From Botrytis cinerea B05.10 (lineage: Eukaryota > Ascomycota > Leotiomycetes > Helotiales > Sclerotiniaceae), in the NCBI RefSeq assembly GCF_000143535.2, contig NC_037320.1, forward strand, positions 1,798,001 to 1,862,000: a DNA stretch of 64,000 nucleotides. Direction: 5' to 3'. This document shows positions 9,767-20,341 of the stretch, in pieces. Position numbers and translations under genes: made by a program. Numbering within the stretch: the stretch's first letter is position 1; each line of letters opens with the position of its first letter. Under the pieces are notes generated by a model, which worked only from the letters and a program-made list of their open reading frames with translations, did no database searches and had not been told where the DNA came from.

Positions 9767-10800
9767 CTAAAGCTGTCCTACCGGTAACCCATCCCCCTTT
9801 TTATAATTGTTATAAATGTTCGCTTCATCATACCCTATCTTCTCCTTCTCTTTGGCTGAAAGTGCAAAATCATCCATATAATCTCCATGATACTTTTCCG
9901 CCCAATCTCTCAACGCATCCCAATCCAGACACTTTTTGTTCGGTTGTGTGAAGTCCGATTTACCATGTCCTGCTATGTTGGGTACTAATGTATAATCTGG
10001 ATTACACATGATGAATTGCCGAATCCGGTCGAAACAATGGTAAGGGTGATCCAAAGGAGGAAGATATGGCTCTTTGGGTAGTCCGTAGTCCAAGGAGTGG
10101 TAAAGGCTGCGAAGCATACGCTATCTTTTGTTAGAATTTGGCTGGAAGAAGAGGAGATGGAAGAATGTGTGAGACATACGAGACAATGCAGAACATGATA
10201 AGATTCAATGAAATAGATATGTTTGGGCTCTGTATCACCAGGATACAGATGAGTTGCACTCGACTCTGCTATATTGTTCTTTTTGACATACGATTCAGGT
10301 AGAGCGACGACACCATGACCAGGTAGAATGTTGTGCCAGGCTTCATTACCATCAGTGATATTGCGTGAAGTGAATGGGCTGGTGCGAACAATCCGACGGG
10401 TTTGAGAGCGTTCGAGACTTAGTTCTGGAATATCTGTGTGATTATAAGATATTAGTATTGCCATGGATTTCTAAAGCTAGCACATGTCAAAAAAACTCTG
10501 GAGATATCTACCGGGTGAAGCAAGACATTTCTTCAGGGACTTGGAACTTGTTGACACGATCAAAATCAACTGTAGAGTATTCAGAAGAATTAAGAAGAGA
10601 ATTGATAACCCTAGGATGTTCTTGAAGAAAAATCTGGTCTTTGAAGGAGCGAGAGAATGAGTTTTGGAGATAAGTCCTTGACTTGACTCCCTTTCCCCTT
10701 TCTTTTGATCATGATAGCCATCAGACCAGGTTTCCGAAGAGCGACGATGATACAATACTTCGGCAGATGGAAGTGTCTCAATATCTACGGCCGGTATCAT
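9767..10800 (-). CDS. UstYa-like (DUF3328) oxidase
   Basis: UstYa-family proteins are membrane-anchored enzymes that oxidise or cyclise peptides and other fungal natural products, best known from ustiloxin-type ribosomal peptides. Predicted exons on the minus strand are 10800-10512, 10433-10180 and 10120-9767, giving 298 residues. A cytosolic N-terminus is followed by one membrane segment at about 61-82. Both diagnostic HxxHC motifs are present: HVLHC at 176-180, split from RMLRSLY by intron 2, and HPYHC at 206-210. The late segments MCNPDYTL and CLDWDALRDW also fit the family. The start at 10800 (MIPAVDIETL) is preferred, with in-frame Met codons upstream at 10836 and 10881. No cytochrome P450, NRPS/PKS, precursor peptide or transporter is adjacent, so this is an orphan copy with unknown substrate. 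Confidence 0.88.
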
Positions 10801-12794
10801 CTTATATAAAGGTTTCACTAACGTGGCGAAGTGCATGGAGGATCTGGTATGAAAGATGAAGAAGTAACTAGAGATTAACAAGTCCTTGCCAAGTTGCCAA
10901 GGGATATAAGAGCTGAATTATAGATGTGGTATATCAACAAAGGATAACGTAGTTTCCAAGCGAGGGATTTTGCCGTGTTGATGGTACAAAGAGATATTAC
11001 GAGACTGTTATGAAAAGGGGTCTCAATAAGAGAAATAAGCGAGCATGAAACTTACGATATTCCATTATTCCAACTTGACAAGTAGGAAGTGGGCATAGAG
11101 ATCAATATCTTAACTCACGTTAAGTACACCATAATTTCTGTGGGGGGCCTGGAACTTTCCTAGTTCAATATGGGAATATTGGAGGTTCAAAGAGCCAAAC
11201 TATTCTATCGCATTCACCTCTTTCCGATACAGTATCTCTGCCTTCTCCGAATATTCCCCGCAGTTCCACTGACAAAAATGTCACAAAATGTTGCATTTAA
11301 GTTGGCTTCGGTCTTTATTGTTTATTAAACTTGTTTTTTCAGATTTTGGATACCTCGGTATACTGGCTTACATGCCCGAATTTTAACAGTGACTATAATT
11401 CCAATCATTTGAGGATACGAGTTATTTGTTTCCCAGGAATAAATTCGGTGGGGGTTAAATCTCGCGGCTTCCGTATGGGATCTCATTCAATTCGGCATAG
11501 AGAAGAGTCTCTATTAATAAACATCGCCGCTCAGTAGTGATGAATAGAACTTGCTTTATAAGAGGCTGCTGTTACCCACCACTATATCGAAAAGAAGCGA
11601 CCTCTATTAGTTACTTAAATCCAAGAAACTAGTCCTGTGAGTCTTCAACTACTCAAGCTTTTTCTCGTCAATCCCTCTCACAAGCCACATCAAATCCTTT
11701 CCAGCAGTCCAAACGCCATCCTCAATCGCTTTTATAGCCTCGTCTTCCCGAAAACCTATCTTTTGCCAATAGAGACCATTAGGCTGTGCTCATTTATATA
11801 CAGACAACCGACAGCAAATCTCTCTGGGTTGTTGCTAAAAATTGGAATAAAACAAAATTCAACGGGCAGACTTTTTGGCCCAGGCGCCTTCGATAGAAAC
11901 TCCAGTTGAGAGACGATGTGTGCAATAAAACACTTATAGTTTGAAACCTGCTCGATGATTTATTGACAAATAGTTTAAGATATGTATGTAAACTATGTGG
12001 TCCCGTCAATGCTGCTCCTACAAGCAAGTCAAAAGGTCCGAGTTCTTGGAGATTTTTGAAATTTGCAAGTCATTAACGTTGAGTCTCGCCCGGAAGACTT
12101 TCAAGGATAATTTGGCATATTTTCAAATTCAAATGGATGTTTGTAGAGTGAGTAATACTGCTCGTGGATTGTCCAGGGAGCGGATTACTTTTGCATAGTC
12201 TAAATCTCGACATCCGAATATTGATCCGAATAGTGATTAATATTCTTTAGATACATCCTGCATGAGAAGCATAACAGCGAAGCTTTACACAAGTGCGTAA
12301 TACATCTCAACGGCGGCTATGTATATATTATATACAGGTTACTAAACACAGTCTCTTCTCGGTGTGTATACAACTTTTATGTAGCAGAACATATTATGGT
12401 CGAAATGATATCCAGACAGGACTCATTTACTATTTCGGTCATAAAACACATATACACACGTTGAACAATCGCTTTCAGTTTTATAGATGAGAATTTGATA
12501 TTTCCACCTGAAAAGTCAATCTAGTCTGTAGACTCATTGGTTGCAATTGAGCACAAGTTTCTAGTCGAAAGGTGATTATAGACTACATGATCCCCCCCCC
12601 CCTTCCCCCTAAAAAAATGAATCATTAGTGAATATCATTAGAGGGAAAAGGTTTCTTAGAGAACTTTGAGGTTGTTGGACTTCCATACTTTACAACTTCA
12701 ATTGAATATCACCACAATCCTCCCCCCAAGAGGACAGCTCCTTCAACTTGTGATTCCAGCAATATATCAACTAATCAAATACAGATCGAGCAAA
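10801..12794. other. Intergenic region holding a coding relic
   Basis: Between the UstYa-like gene and the first tandem orphan gene. The only structured content is the apparent decayed reading frame on the minus strand at 11649-12060. A C-run lies at about 12593-12602. No intact gene is supported. Confidence 0.5.
11649..12060 (-). pseudogene. Probable decayed gene (C-terminal part)
   Basis: Three neighbouring minus-strand segments read like protein but sit in different frames. One contains LQELGPFDLLVGAALTG (about 12060-11950). The next contains LEFLSKAPGPKSLPVEF (about 11907-11800). The last contains NGLYWQKIGFREDEAIKAI and ends KKLE with a stop at 11649-11651. No ordinary splice sites join them neatly, so I infer one or more frameshifts. 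The function is not recognised. An intact gene with unusual introns is the alternative. Confidence 0.4.
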
Positions 12795-13517
12795 ATGAGC
12801 GCGATCAATTCAACTAAAGAAGGCACAGCTTCGTCCTTTCAAGATACGGAGCAGTCGCACCGAAGAGAAAATTTCATTAACAGGAATCTCGAAATTTCAG
12901 AAGATGTCGACTATTGTCAACAGGTTTTTACAATTACCTTAATTTGTATTCAGTCCAATCCTATCGAGGATCAGTATAAAAGCAGATTTTCACTGTTTCT
13001 TCGCTCAAAATATCTCCCGTATCTTATCAAAGAACGCGATAATAACCCTATGCCACCATATGCCCTTTGGATGCATTCATATGATCAAAAGTGCAAGGGA
13101 ACCCAGCCAGATGCAACAGCGTTTTTTTGTCAGATGTTAGATGCCCACAGTGGTTCCGATTTCGATCTCGAATTTAGACGGTTCTTGGATAAAAATCGTC
13201 AATTCCTCGAACCTTGCAGGAGACCAATAGATCCAATGCCAGCATCAATTCCGCTTACACCACGTTCTAATCTTGAACTTCAGCTCGTTCTCGTCGATCG
13301 TGCGCTCGAAGCTCAATCGAAGGCTTCTTTCCCAACAAAAATGGAAAGCAAGATGGAAGATGAAGTCAAGGGTGAAGTTCTGGGAAAGCTTTCAGAGTTG
13401 ACAGAATCCATCAAGTCTGTGATCGAAGTTGTGGCCAACGGCAGTACGAAAACCATGTCAAATGGATCTAATAGTCTCGAACAACCAAGCAAGAAAAGAA
13501 AAGGTGCACCGAAATAG
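12795..13517 (+). CDS. Orphan fungal protein, tandem copy 1
   Basis: Not recognised. Single exon of 240 residues starting at MSAINST. I chose this Met because GCAAAATG is a good start context, although the frame stays open 43 codons further upstream. The body is mixed helical, with YLPYLIKERDNNPMPPYALW near residues 75-94 and a conserved NLELQLVLVDRALE segment near 160. The tail is rich in Lys and Glu and ends with PSKKRKGAPK, which could act as a nuclear localisation signal. No signal peptide or membrane segment. The next gene downstream is a clear but diverged relative, so this is a local tandem pair. Function unknown. Confidence 0.7.
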   Translation: MSAINSTKEGTASSFQDTEQSHRRENFINRNLEISEDVDYCQQVFTITLICIQSNPIEDQYKSRFSLFLRSKYLPYLIKERDNNPMPPYALWMHSYDQKCKGTQPDATAFFCQMLDAHSGSDFDLEFRRFLDKNRQFLEPCRRPIDPMPASIPLTPRSNLELQLVLVDRALEAQSKASFPTKMESKMEDEVKGEVLGKLSELTESIKSVIEVVANGSTKTMSNGSNSLEQPSKKRKGAPK

Positions 13518-14248
13518 AATTATACGCTGGAGGTATACACGACTACTCATCTTGAGTGCCAAATTACCAACATACGCACGCAGATAGAACATTATTACGG
13601 ACTTTCAATGGAATGCTTTTCAACCAATATCACACGGGGAGTGAGTTTGTGAGCATCGGATGGGCTGCTGGAATATATTTGAGGGGAAGTCTCAGAGTTT
13701 ATGGGTGTCTGGAATGACATCGACATTTTGGAGGCTCGGATACTTCAGAGAGCTTGAGTTTATCATCCTCGACCCGAGGAACGTGATTCTTATTGCAGTG
13801 TTAAGCGATGATATTCTTGTGGTAGGGAAGTATGGTTGACAGGAAGCAACGTATGCGGAATGAACAGTTTAGTCAATGAAAAGGCAATTAAAAGAGAAAG
13901 CGAACTTCTGCGTTCAATTGATCTTGACTGTAACATTAGAAATTGAACTATGACTATTAAGTGAACAAATGCAATAAAAAAGTGTACTCAATTTTTTCAA
14001 CTTCCAGCATACCTGGGTAGGTAATTTGGCACTGAGAAGTGGTGAATATCTACTAGCTTAAGAATTTTCATGCCTACTCGTAAAGTTGTCCACCTCTCAA
14101 CTTGAATCTCACCTCCACTCTTTTTCTCAAAACAATGACTGATCTATTTCCTTCAAAAATTATTCAGGAATATTCAACAGACTTCAATCACTACATTCGA
14201 TAGCCAGAAATCTGTTGTCCCTCAGCACAATCACAACCGCAATATACG
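13518..14248. other. Intergenic region between the tandem orphan genes
   Basis: No gene seen. It presumably holds the 3' UTR of copy 1 and the promoter of copy 2. Confidence 0.55.
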
Positions 14249-14915
14249 ATGGCTACCACCCTCCCACAACCCGAGATTGTATTTAGTTCCAGATAGCTTG
14301 CGGTCTACGAAAAGTTCTTTTCAGATAACCCAACGTTTCCAAATTGGACAGAGCCATAGGTACTTGGGTCAAGTCCTTACATTGGCCTTGGTTATTCTGA
14401 ACCGTGTCAAGTTCTTCGATATTGATAAACTCATCGTGTTTGTTGGCACGGTCTTCATCCCTCACTTGCAGGTGGAGCAAAATAACAATCCGTCGTCGCC
14501 CTTGGAAGTTTGGAAGCGCAGTGAATATACAGACAGTAGCAAAGTTGAAGGCGCGTCAAATGGTAATATCTTGCTCAACTACCACTGCGAGACCAGGCTT
14601 CATCATGATTTAAAAACACATTTGATGGGTGACTGCAAGTTCGTCGTCGAACTCTGCATCAAAGAAACAGTCCATTACGCCAATCAAAATCCGGTTAAAG
14701 TTCCAAATCTTGAACTTCGGCTTGTTCTAATCAACCAGGTGCTTGAAAGCAAGGCGAAGGGAGTCCAAGACAAGGAACGAAAGTTATTGACTTATACGAG
14801 CTCAGCTTCAGGCCAAGGGCCAATTTGCTTAAGATTTCTTTTCCTTCCTAGTGACTCATTCCTAAATTCTCTCCAACAATGGATACATGACCGTTCATTT
14901 TTTTTTTTTTTTTGA
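14249..14915 (+). CDS. Orphan fungal protein, tandem copy 2 (possibly decaying)
   Basis: A diverged relative of the preceding gene. Matching blocks are QVLTLALVI against QVFTITLIC, FIPHLQVEQNNNPSSPLEVW against YLPYLIKERDNNPMPPYALW, and NLELRLVLINQVLESKAKG against NLELQLVLVDRALEAQSKA. A possible model is exon 1 at 14249-14278 (MATTLPQPEI), a 46-nt intron ending TTCTTTTCAG, and exon 2 at 14325-14915, about 206 residues. That intron lacks a good branch site, so the start is uncertain. After the last shared block the sequence departs from copy 1: the Lys-rich tail is missing and the frame runs into a T-run (about 14898-14914), ending in repeated Phe before TGA. This suggests a C-terminal truncation or frameshift. 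Whether it is expressed cannot be judged. Confidence 0.45.
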
Positions 14916-15689
14916 ATCAAACTTTGATCTACATTGCAAATTTACAACCATCTCGTAAACTGCCCAGATAGGAATATTGTATTGATATTTGAAAACAGAG
15001 TTTGTGATATCATCAATAAGATTCCTCAATGGTTTGGAGACTTCACAACATCGAGTCATTTTCTCCGAATGCTAGGTATATTCTAACGGTACAATAGCTC
15101 ATGTTAATGACATGGCTAACTTTCAAGGTCCAAAGATATCATAAGACGAATATTTAGCCGTTTTCGCTCCTAGCATGGCCGATACATAGGCTATGGTATG
15201 GCAATGCGACTTAACGATAAGATGGCAGATGGGCAGTCAATCTTTGAATGGAATTAAGACGTGCTTTGCACTTGCAGTTGCAGCTTGACTCTTCACTTCG
15301 GATTGGCTTCACAATCTTCTATTGTATTAGCGCATTAACACGATTAGAATGATACGATAACACTACCACAGCCAATGCACTGAGTAGATCAAGCAGAAAA
15401 CACAATGATACAGAGAGACTGTGGGATTAGGCATGTCCTACACCTCCACTCTCAAGCAGAAAGAGACTATTCCTTGCCGATCTCTCATCTACTGTTCCTA
15501 AAACGCCAGCAAATCCTTCCAACTCCCAAGCCATTATGCATTTCATCATATCTTCTGTCTCAACTGCTTCGTAATAATGCTATCATAAAAAATCATCTGT
15601 ATTGTAGCCCACAACTCAGTCATAATATTCTCCTCATTTCTGCATCAACGGGTCACCATATCTGTTTTCTGCCATTCACATCAGCATTT
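14916..15689. other. Intergenic region
   Basis: Nothing recognisable. An open frame at 15405-15752 on the plus strand overlaps the neighbouring real gene and looks like chance. Confidence 0.5.
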
Positions 15690-16100
15690 CTACTCCCCCT
15701 CGCCGTCGCCCGGAAGGAGAAACTTACTGCCATCCCAATTTCTATCAAGTAGCCCCTCCCAAGCCCTATCATATTCCTCCTTAAACTTCTTTGAATTCCA
15801 CGAACTACCAGGCGCACCATGATTAACCTTTTCCTGAGTAGCGTTTTTGGAAGGTGTGGTAACTGGTGTGTCAGAGGAATTGTGGCTGGGAGCAGAGTAG
15901 AGTTCGGGCGGAGAGTCAGGAGCTTCCATTTCGTGATCTTGTATATGAGGTTCTTGGCTTGAGAAAGCTTCGATCCCAGCAGTTGCTGCGGGCTGTTGTT
16001 GATCTATTGGGGAGTTTGTGAGATGGTTGGTCTTGGGGTTGAACAACTTAAGGCTGGAGGATGAGAGTTCTTATTTACCTGGAGATTCGTGTGCTGACAT
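15690..16100 (-). CDS. Small conserved fungal protein of unknown function
   Basis: Predicted exons 16100-16079 (MSAHESP) and 16003-15690 on the minus strand give 111 residues. The 75-nt intron has a GTAAAT donor and an AATAG acceptor, and the split codon gives Asp. The first two thirds are Pro/Ser/Gln-rich and probably disordered. The C-terminal block SSWNSKKFKEEYDRAWEGLL reminds me of a short conserved motif in small ascomycete proteins of unknown function. No membrane segment or signal peptide. It is divergent from the SUZ-domain gene. Without the intron, the second exon alone would lack an ATG start, which supports the spliced model. Confidence 0.65.
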
Positions 16101-16422
16101 TTTGGTAAACTTTTACGGGGCCGTATTGGAAACCTCTAGATTGGAAAGTATGAAGAGGGCAGATGTATTCGTTTTATGGCAGTGAATTTGGTTCTCACGA
16201 TTGGAGATTGGATGAATGAAGCTCTGAAGTCAAACACCCCACAGCCTTGCCCTGCAGGCTGCTCTAGCTAGCACTAGCGTGGTGTATCCACTTACCAAGT
16301 CACATCCCTTGCAAACCCAAAATGTACACCCCTCAATTTTAATCATCCCTCCACAACTCATCACATTTCACTCAATTCTTCAGGTAAAAATTAATACGAA
16401 AATTTGCGAAATCCATTAGATA
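16101..16422. promoter_or_regulatory. Divergent promoter region
   Basis: 322 bp between two divergent ATGs. A CTAGCTAGCACTAGC segment lies near 16264-16278. No gene. Confidence 0.6.
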
Positions 16423-17323
16423 ATGAGCAAAAAACCATCGGCTCCTAGTGCTTGGGATGACGACTGGGAATCTCAAGCCGATGCATGGGATGCAACACCT
16501 ACACCGAATAAAGCGGTCGAGGACGAACCCAAAATTTCTAAGGCTGAACGATTAGCAAAACATGCGGAGACTAACAAGAAGATATGGGAATCTGCGTATG
16601 TTTTGCTACACGCTTACAGTCTATATTGTTTTGCACTCTAAACTAACACGATCACTCGATAGCGAAACTCCAGGCGGCCTCTCAGAGCAATTTCCATTCC
16701 TTCTCCCTCCAAATCTGGCCAAACCTGTCCCATTAGCTACACCTTACAAAGCGCCTCTTACACTTCTATCTCGAAAGCCCGCTCCTAGAACAGTCACTAA
16801 GATCGATCCTCGTACTGGTAAAACAATCACAGTTGAAGCAGAGGAAGAAGAGGAAGTAATTGTGGCAGGCCCAAGTGCTGAGGAATTGCGTCAAAAGGCG
16901 CAGCGTGAACGAGAGGAAAAGCAAAGAAAATACGATGAAGCCAGAGCCAGAATCTTAGGGACGAGTTCTTCACCAAGAAGTAATTCTGGAAACGGGAGAG
17001 GGGGTAGCGGTAGTAATACTCCCAGGAATGGAACACCCCCTCTACAGGCAAGGGGAAGGGGTAGAGGAAATGATGTTCGGAGACAGGATAGTAGGCCAGA
17101 TAGTAGAACTGGACAGAAGGAATTATTTGATCCAAACTATACACCCAAGCCCGGATCGTTCACAATACAGAAAACGTCTAGAAATGGAGAAGGATCACGA
17201 CCAGCATCAGGCACATCTACGCCAACATCACGAGAGAACGAACAAGTTATTAGAGCACCAAGAGGACCTGACGCAACAGGCAGAGGATTTGAATTCGCAA
17301 ATCGAGGTGGAAAAATGGGTTGA
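16423..17323 (+). CDS. SUZ domain-containing protein
   Basis: SUZ domains bind RNA and often accompany R3H domains. SUZ-only proteins of this size (compare animal SZRD1) are conserved but little studied. Exons 16423-16595 and 16663-17323 give 277 residues. The 67-nt intron has donor GTATGT and branch AACTAACA. The acidic N-terminus has SAWDDDWESQADAWD. The SUZ core lies at about 105-165: a Glu-rich run, then RQKAQREREEKQRKYDEARA and RILG. A Gly/Arg/Ser-rich linker with RGRGRG follows. A SUZ-C-like motif, RAPRGPDATGRGFEF, is at the end. The stop lies only 22 bp from the stop of the convergent NAR1 gene, so their 3' UTRs probably overlap. Confidence 0.88.
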
Positions 17324-17345
17324 TTTTCTGCTCTAGAGTTATCAA

Positions 17346-19116
17346 CTACCAACCTCCGCCAATCTTATTGGCAATTTCTATTACCCTCTCTGCATCACCA
17401 GCGTTCTTACCGACATCACTAACGACCTCCCTATAAGTCGTATACACCAATCTCTCCAGATCTAAGCCTGTTGTTGTCGCCCAATGCGACAGGGTATCTT
17501 TAATGTATGAGGGTGAAATCCCTTCAACTAAATCATTACGGTCATCAACACTCGAGCACACGGTACTATCATCTCCAGAAAAGTATGCCTCGTCGACTTG
17601 GGCCAGCCACATTTTTTGTTCTTGTGGACCAGGTTTTGAATCGCCTTCCAATCGACTTGTGTTTATTGGATCGTCAACCTTAATTTGACCACCTCCGTTG
17701 GTACACCCGCCCGGACAAGCCATAACTTCGACGTACGTATAATCAGGACCAGTAGCTTTACCATTCGGCCGTCTGGCACTTCCGATTGGTTTACCACCCG
17801 GCATCCGAGACGGCCTGGCTGGCTTTAATCGTCGAACAAGATTTTGTATATTCCGGAATCCATAGTATCGAGCCGCCTTGAGTAATATATCGCCATTATC
17901 TGCGACAACAGTGTAATCCACAACATCTGCGTTACGACCTTTGATGGTTTGGACGGATGATCCCTTGTGCTGCGATGCAAAATAATGTAGAGCATAATGA
18001 AGGTTCCCGCCAGAAGAACCGGCGTCGCGACTACCATTGCTGCTACTTCTGCGATTAGATGGGAAAAGAAAAGAGTTTAGCGTTGGATCTGGGAATGGTA
18101 TGTGTGAGGATGAAGGTAGTGGAGTTCGGGGTAATTTGGAAAAATCGATGCGCCTAGAATCTGCGAGCATGAGTAACTCCTTGCTTGTGATAACAGAATC
18201 AACATCTCTAACGCCCCTGGTTCCAGTCCCTTCCCAAACGGCGTCGGTCAATTCCTCTCGACTAGCTTCTAACTTTTTATCGAAACATGGCATAACCGCT
18301 ACGTGCCATATCCTCTCAGGTGAAATACCAAGCTTTCGACTTAATGTCGTCTTTATAAGAGTTCCCATCAATGCTTGTGGTGACTTCATTCGCGATAAAT
18401 GTGGTAAAACGTGTGGATGTGTCTTTTCTGCGTAACATACCCATCCAGGACACGAAGATGTCAGAATAGGTTTCTTAGTTTCTTCCGTGCCGTTCATAGA
18501 GGCTATAACTTCCTCAGCTCCAAGTACCAAACATGCCTCCCTTGTAATATTAGTATCTACCACCCATTGAAACGCATTCCTGTAAACCGCTCGATTCTTT
18601 ATCCCCTTTGGTCCACTGAGTAGATGCTCAATCATATAGCCTGCTTCTCGTTCGGTGACTCCAAAAGTAGCCGCGATACTTGCTCGCGATTGTGGACTCA
18701 CACTTGCGACATATATCTTTCCTCCTTGTTCGAGTCCCTCTACGCTTACACCTGTTCCCGTCGCACTTTTATGGAGGCGAATACCAGGTGCTGAATCTAA
18801 TTGTGATAATACTTCAGCATGCGATTGCAATGATACAAGAACGGCTTCGGCGGATGTCACACATCCTGAACAAGCGAGACAGTCTGTGAGAGATATTTGC
18901 GCAGGGGGTAAATCAGATGGAAGGGGGGCGTCGGTGTTGAAGGATATTTCGAGTTCCTAGACAGATACATTAGGATTAGGTTGAGGCGAGGAATGAGAAT
19001 GAGCATACATTATCTGCAGAAGGCTTCGCAGCAGGCAAAGTCTCGACAGGTTTTATACATGCGACTCCTGGGGATATAAAATCGTTCAAATCGTCTGCTG
19101 AGAGAATCGCACTCAT
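17346..19116 (-). CDS. NAR1: Cytosolic Fe-S cluster assembly factor NAR1
   Basis: Nar1 is an iron-hydrogenase-like protein of the CIA machinery that helps pass [4Fe-4S] clusters from the Nbp35/Cfd1 scaffold to cytosolic and nuclear apoproteins. Exons 19116-19009 ([20 protein letters not shown]) and 18956-17346 give 572 residues. The cluster ligands are visible: an N-terminal set C20, C62, C65 and C68 (DCLACSGC) and a second set C205 (SCPGW), C260 (MPCFDKK), C450 and C454 (ACPGGC). A Ser/Pro/Gly-rich insertion at about 318-352 is of the kind seen in filamentous fungi. The start is the first Met in frame with the conserved N-terminus. Further upstream frame exists but looks like leader. Convergent with the SUZ gene. 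Confidence 0.95.
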
Positions 19117-19676
19117 GATTTCGATGAGGGGTGCGGACGCTGAATGCGCCGCTTTTTCTTTTGGTTTATTTTTCGTATAGAGCTGATATTGTACAAGTTT
19201 CCGTTTCCGTGAGGAGTTTTGCAAAGGAAAAAGGTATAAATATTATCTTAAATGCCGGAGATGTATGAATCTGAAAGGTGGATGAATCTCGTTATCTTGA
19301 CAAAAATTCGACGATTGGAAATCATTTACAATCACAATTAAGATAATTCGTCAAAATTGATTGCGAGGATCGGAGCACGGAGATGGTGGCGTTGACAAGG
19401 GGTGTGGAAAGTAGCCCCTCACTAAAGATGCAGCCGTGCCTCATCCGATCAGATGGTTGCCTTAGGCCAAGAACAATGCAATGACGCAAAATTACGGTTC
19501 CTGAGATGCTGGGATGAGCTGTTAGTAATAAAGCTGATGCACATAAGAGGCAGCGAGGCACTGTGAACTTGGATAGAACTTGTACTTTTGAAGTCTTTCG
19601 ATATCGATATCTAATAAGTAAAAACTGGAAAGCTTGGGAATACAAACAAAGCTCTTTTCAACTGATCACAGCAATC
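19117..19676. promoter_or_regulatory. Divergent promoter region, NAR1 and membrane protein
   Basis: 560 bp between divergent start codons. No additional gene is supported. Confidence 0.6.
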
Positions 19677-20341
19677 ATGGACGTATGTACTTTCTCCCTC
19701 GAATACTAAAAGTCTAGTTTACTGACTTCGATAGGTCTTTTACGCCTACACGTATGGAACGGCCGGATGGCTTGCATTGCAATCCATTCCATTAATCGTA
19801 TCGCCCACAATCATAATCACAATGCTCTCGCCTCAATATCGAGATGCTACCAGTAAGCACATCCCATGATTTTCTATTCAACCTTCCGACTAGAATCTAA
19901 CAGCGCCTAGCCCTTGAAGAATACTTCTCCCGGTCACTTGGCTTCACCCTGCTGACTCTGGGTATACTAACCGCTCTCCTGACCGGGTCTGTTCCCCTAA
20001 CATCCTCTATATCCGACACCAACTCCTCTGCAGTCACCGATTCTGAAAGCGACCCCAAGGCTCCTTATGCAGTCCCCGTCCTCACCATTAGCACTCTCTA
20101 TCACGGTCTCGTAGCATTTCACTGTTATGCACGCTACACGACAATGGGGACCTTTGCATTTGCACTGGGCTCACTCGGCTCAACAACACTATTTGCGATT
20201 GGAGGGTGGTGCTTACTTTTTGGAACGTCGAATGGAAGAATTAGCAAATCTACTGGGGCGGATAAGAGGACTAGTGGGTTTCCTTTTGGGAACCAGGAGA
20301 GTGCTAGCGCGAGGAAGAGGGCTAATAGGAGAGGCTTGTGA
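19677..20341 (+). CDS. Small multi-pass membrane protein
   Basis: Not recognised by name. Exons 19677-19682 (ATG plus one codon), 19735-19852 and 19911-20341 give 184 residues. Intron 2 uses the CGCCTAG acceptor, because the earlier AACAG would bring in a stop. Four hydrophobic helices are likely: about 8-32 (from WLALQSIPLIV), 52-72 (LGFTLLTLGILTALLTG), 98-115 and 122-145 (FALGSLGSTTLFAIGG). The C-terminus is hydrophilic and basic and ends KRANRRGL. The first helix lacks a signal-peptidase site. The topology suggests an ER or other endomembrane protein. The tiny first exon makes it easy to miss in automatic annotation. Confidence 0.72.

Noticed and set aside
12925..12954. Possible 30-nt intron (GTTTTTAC ... 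TTCAG) in tandem orphan copy 1
   Set aside because: Too short for a spliceosomal intron. The frame is open through it, and the matching segment is present in copy 2.
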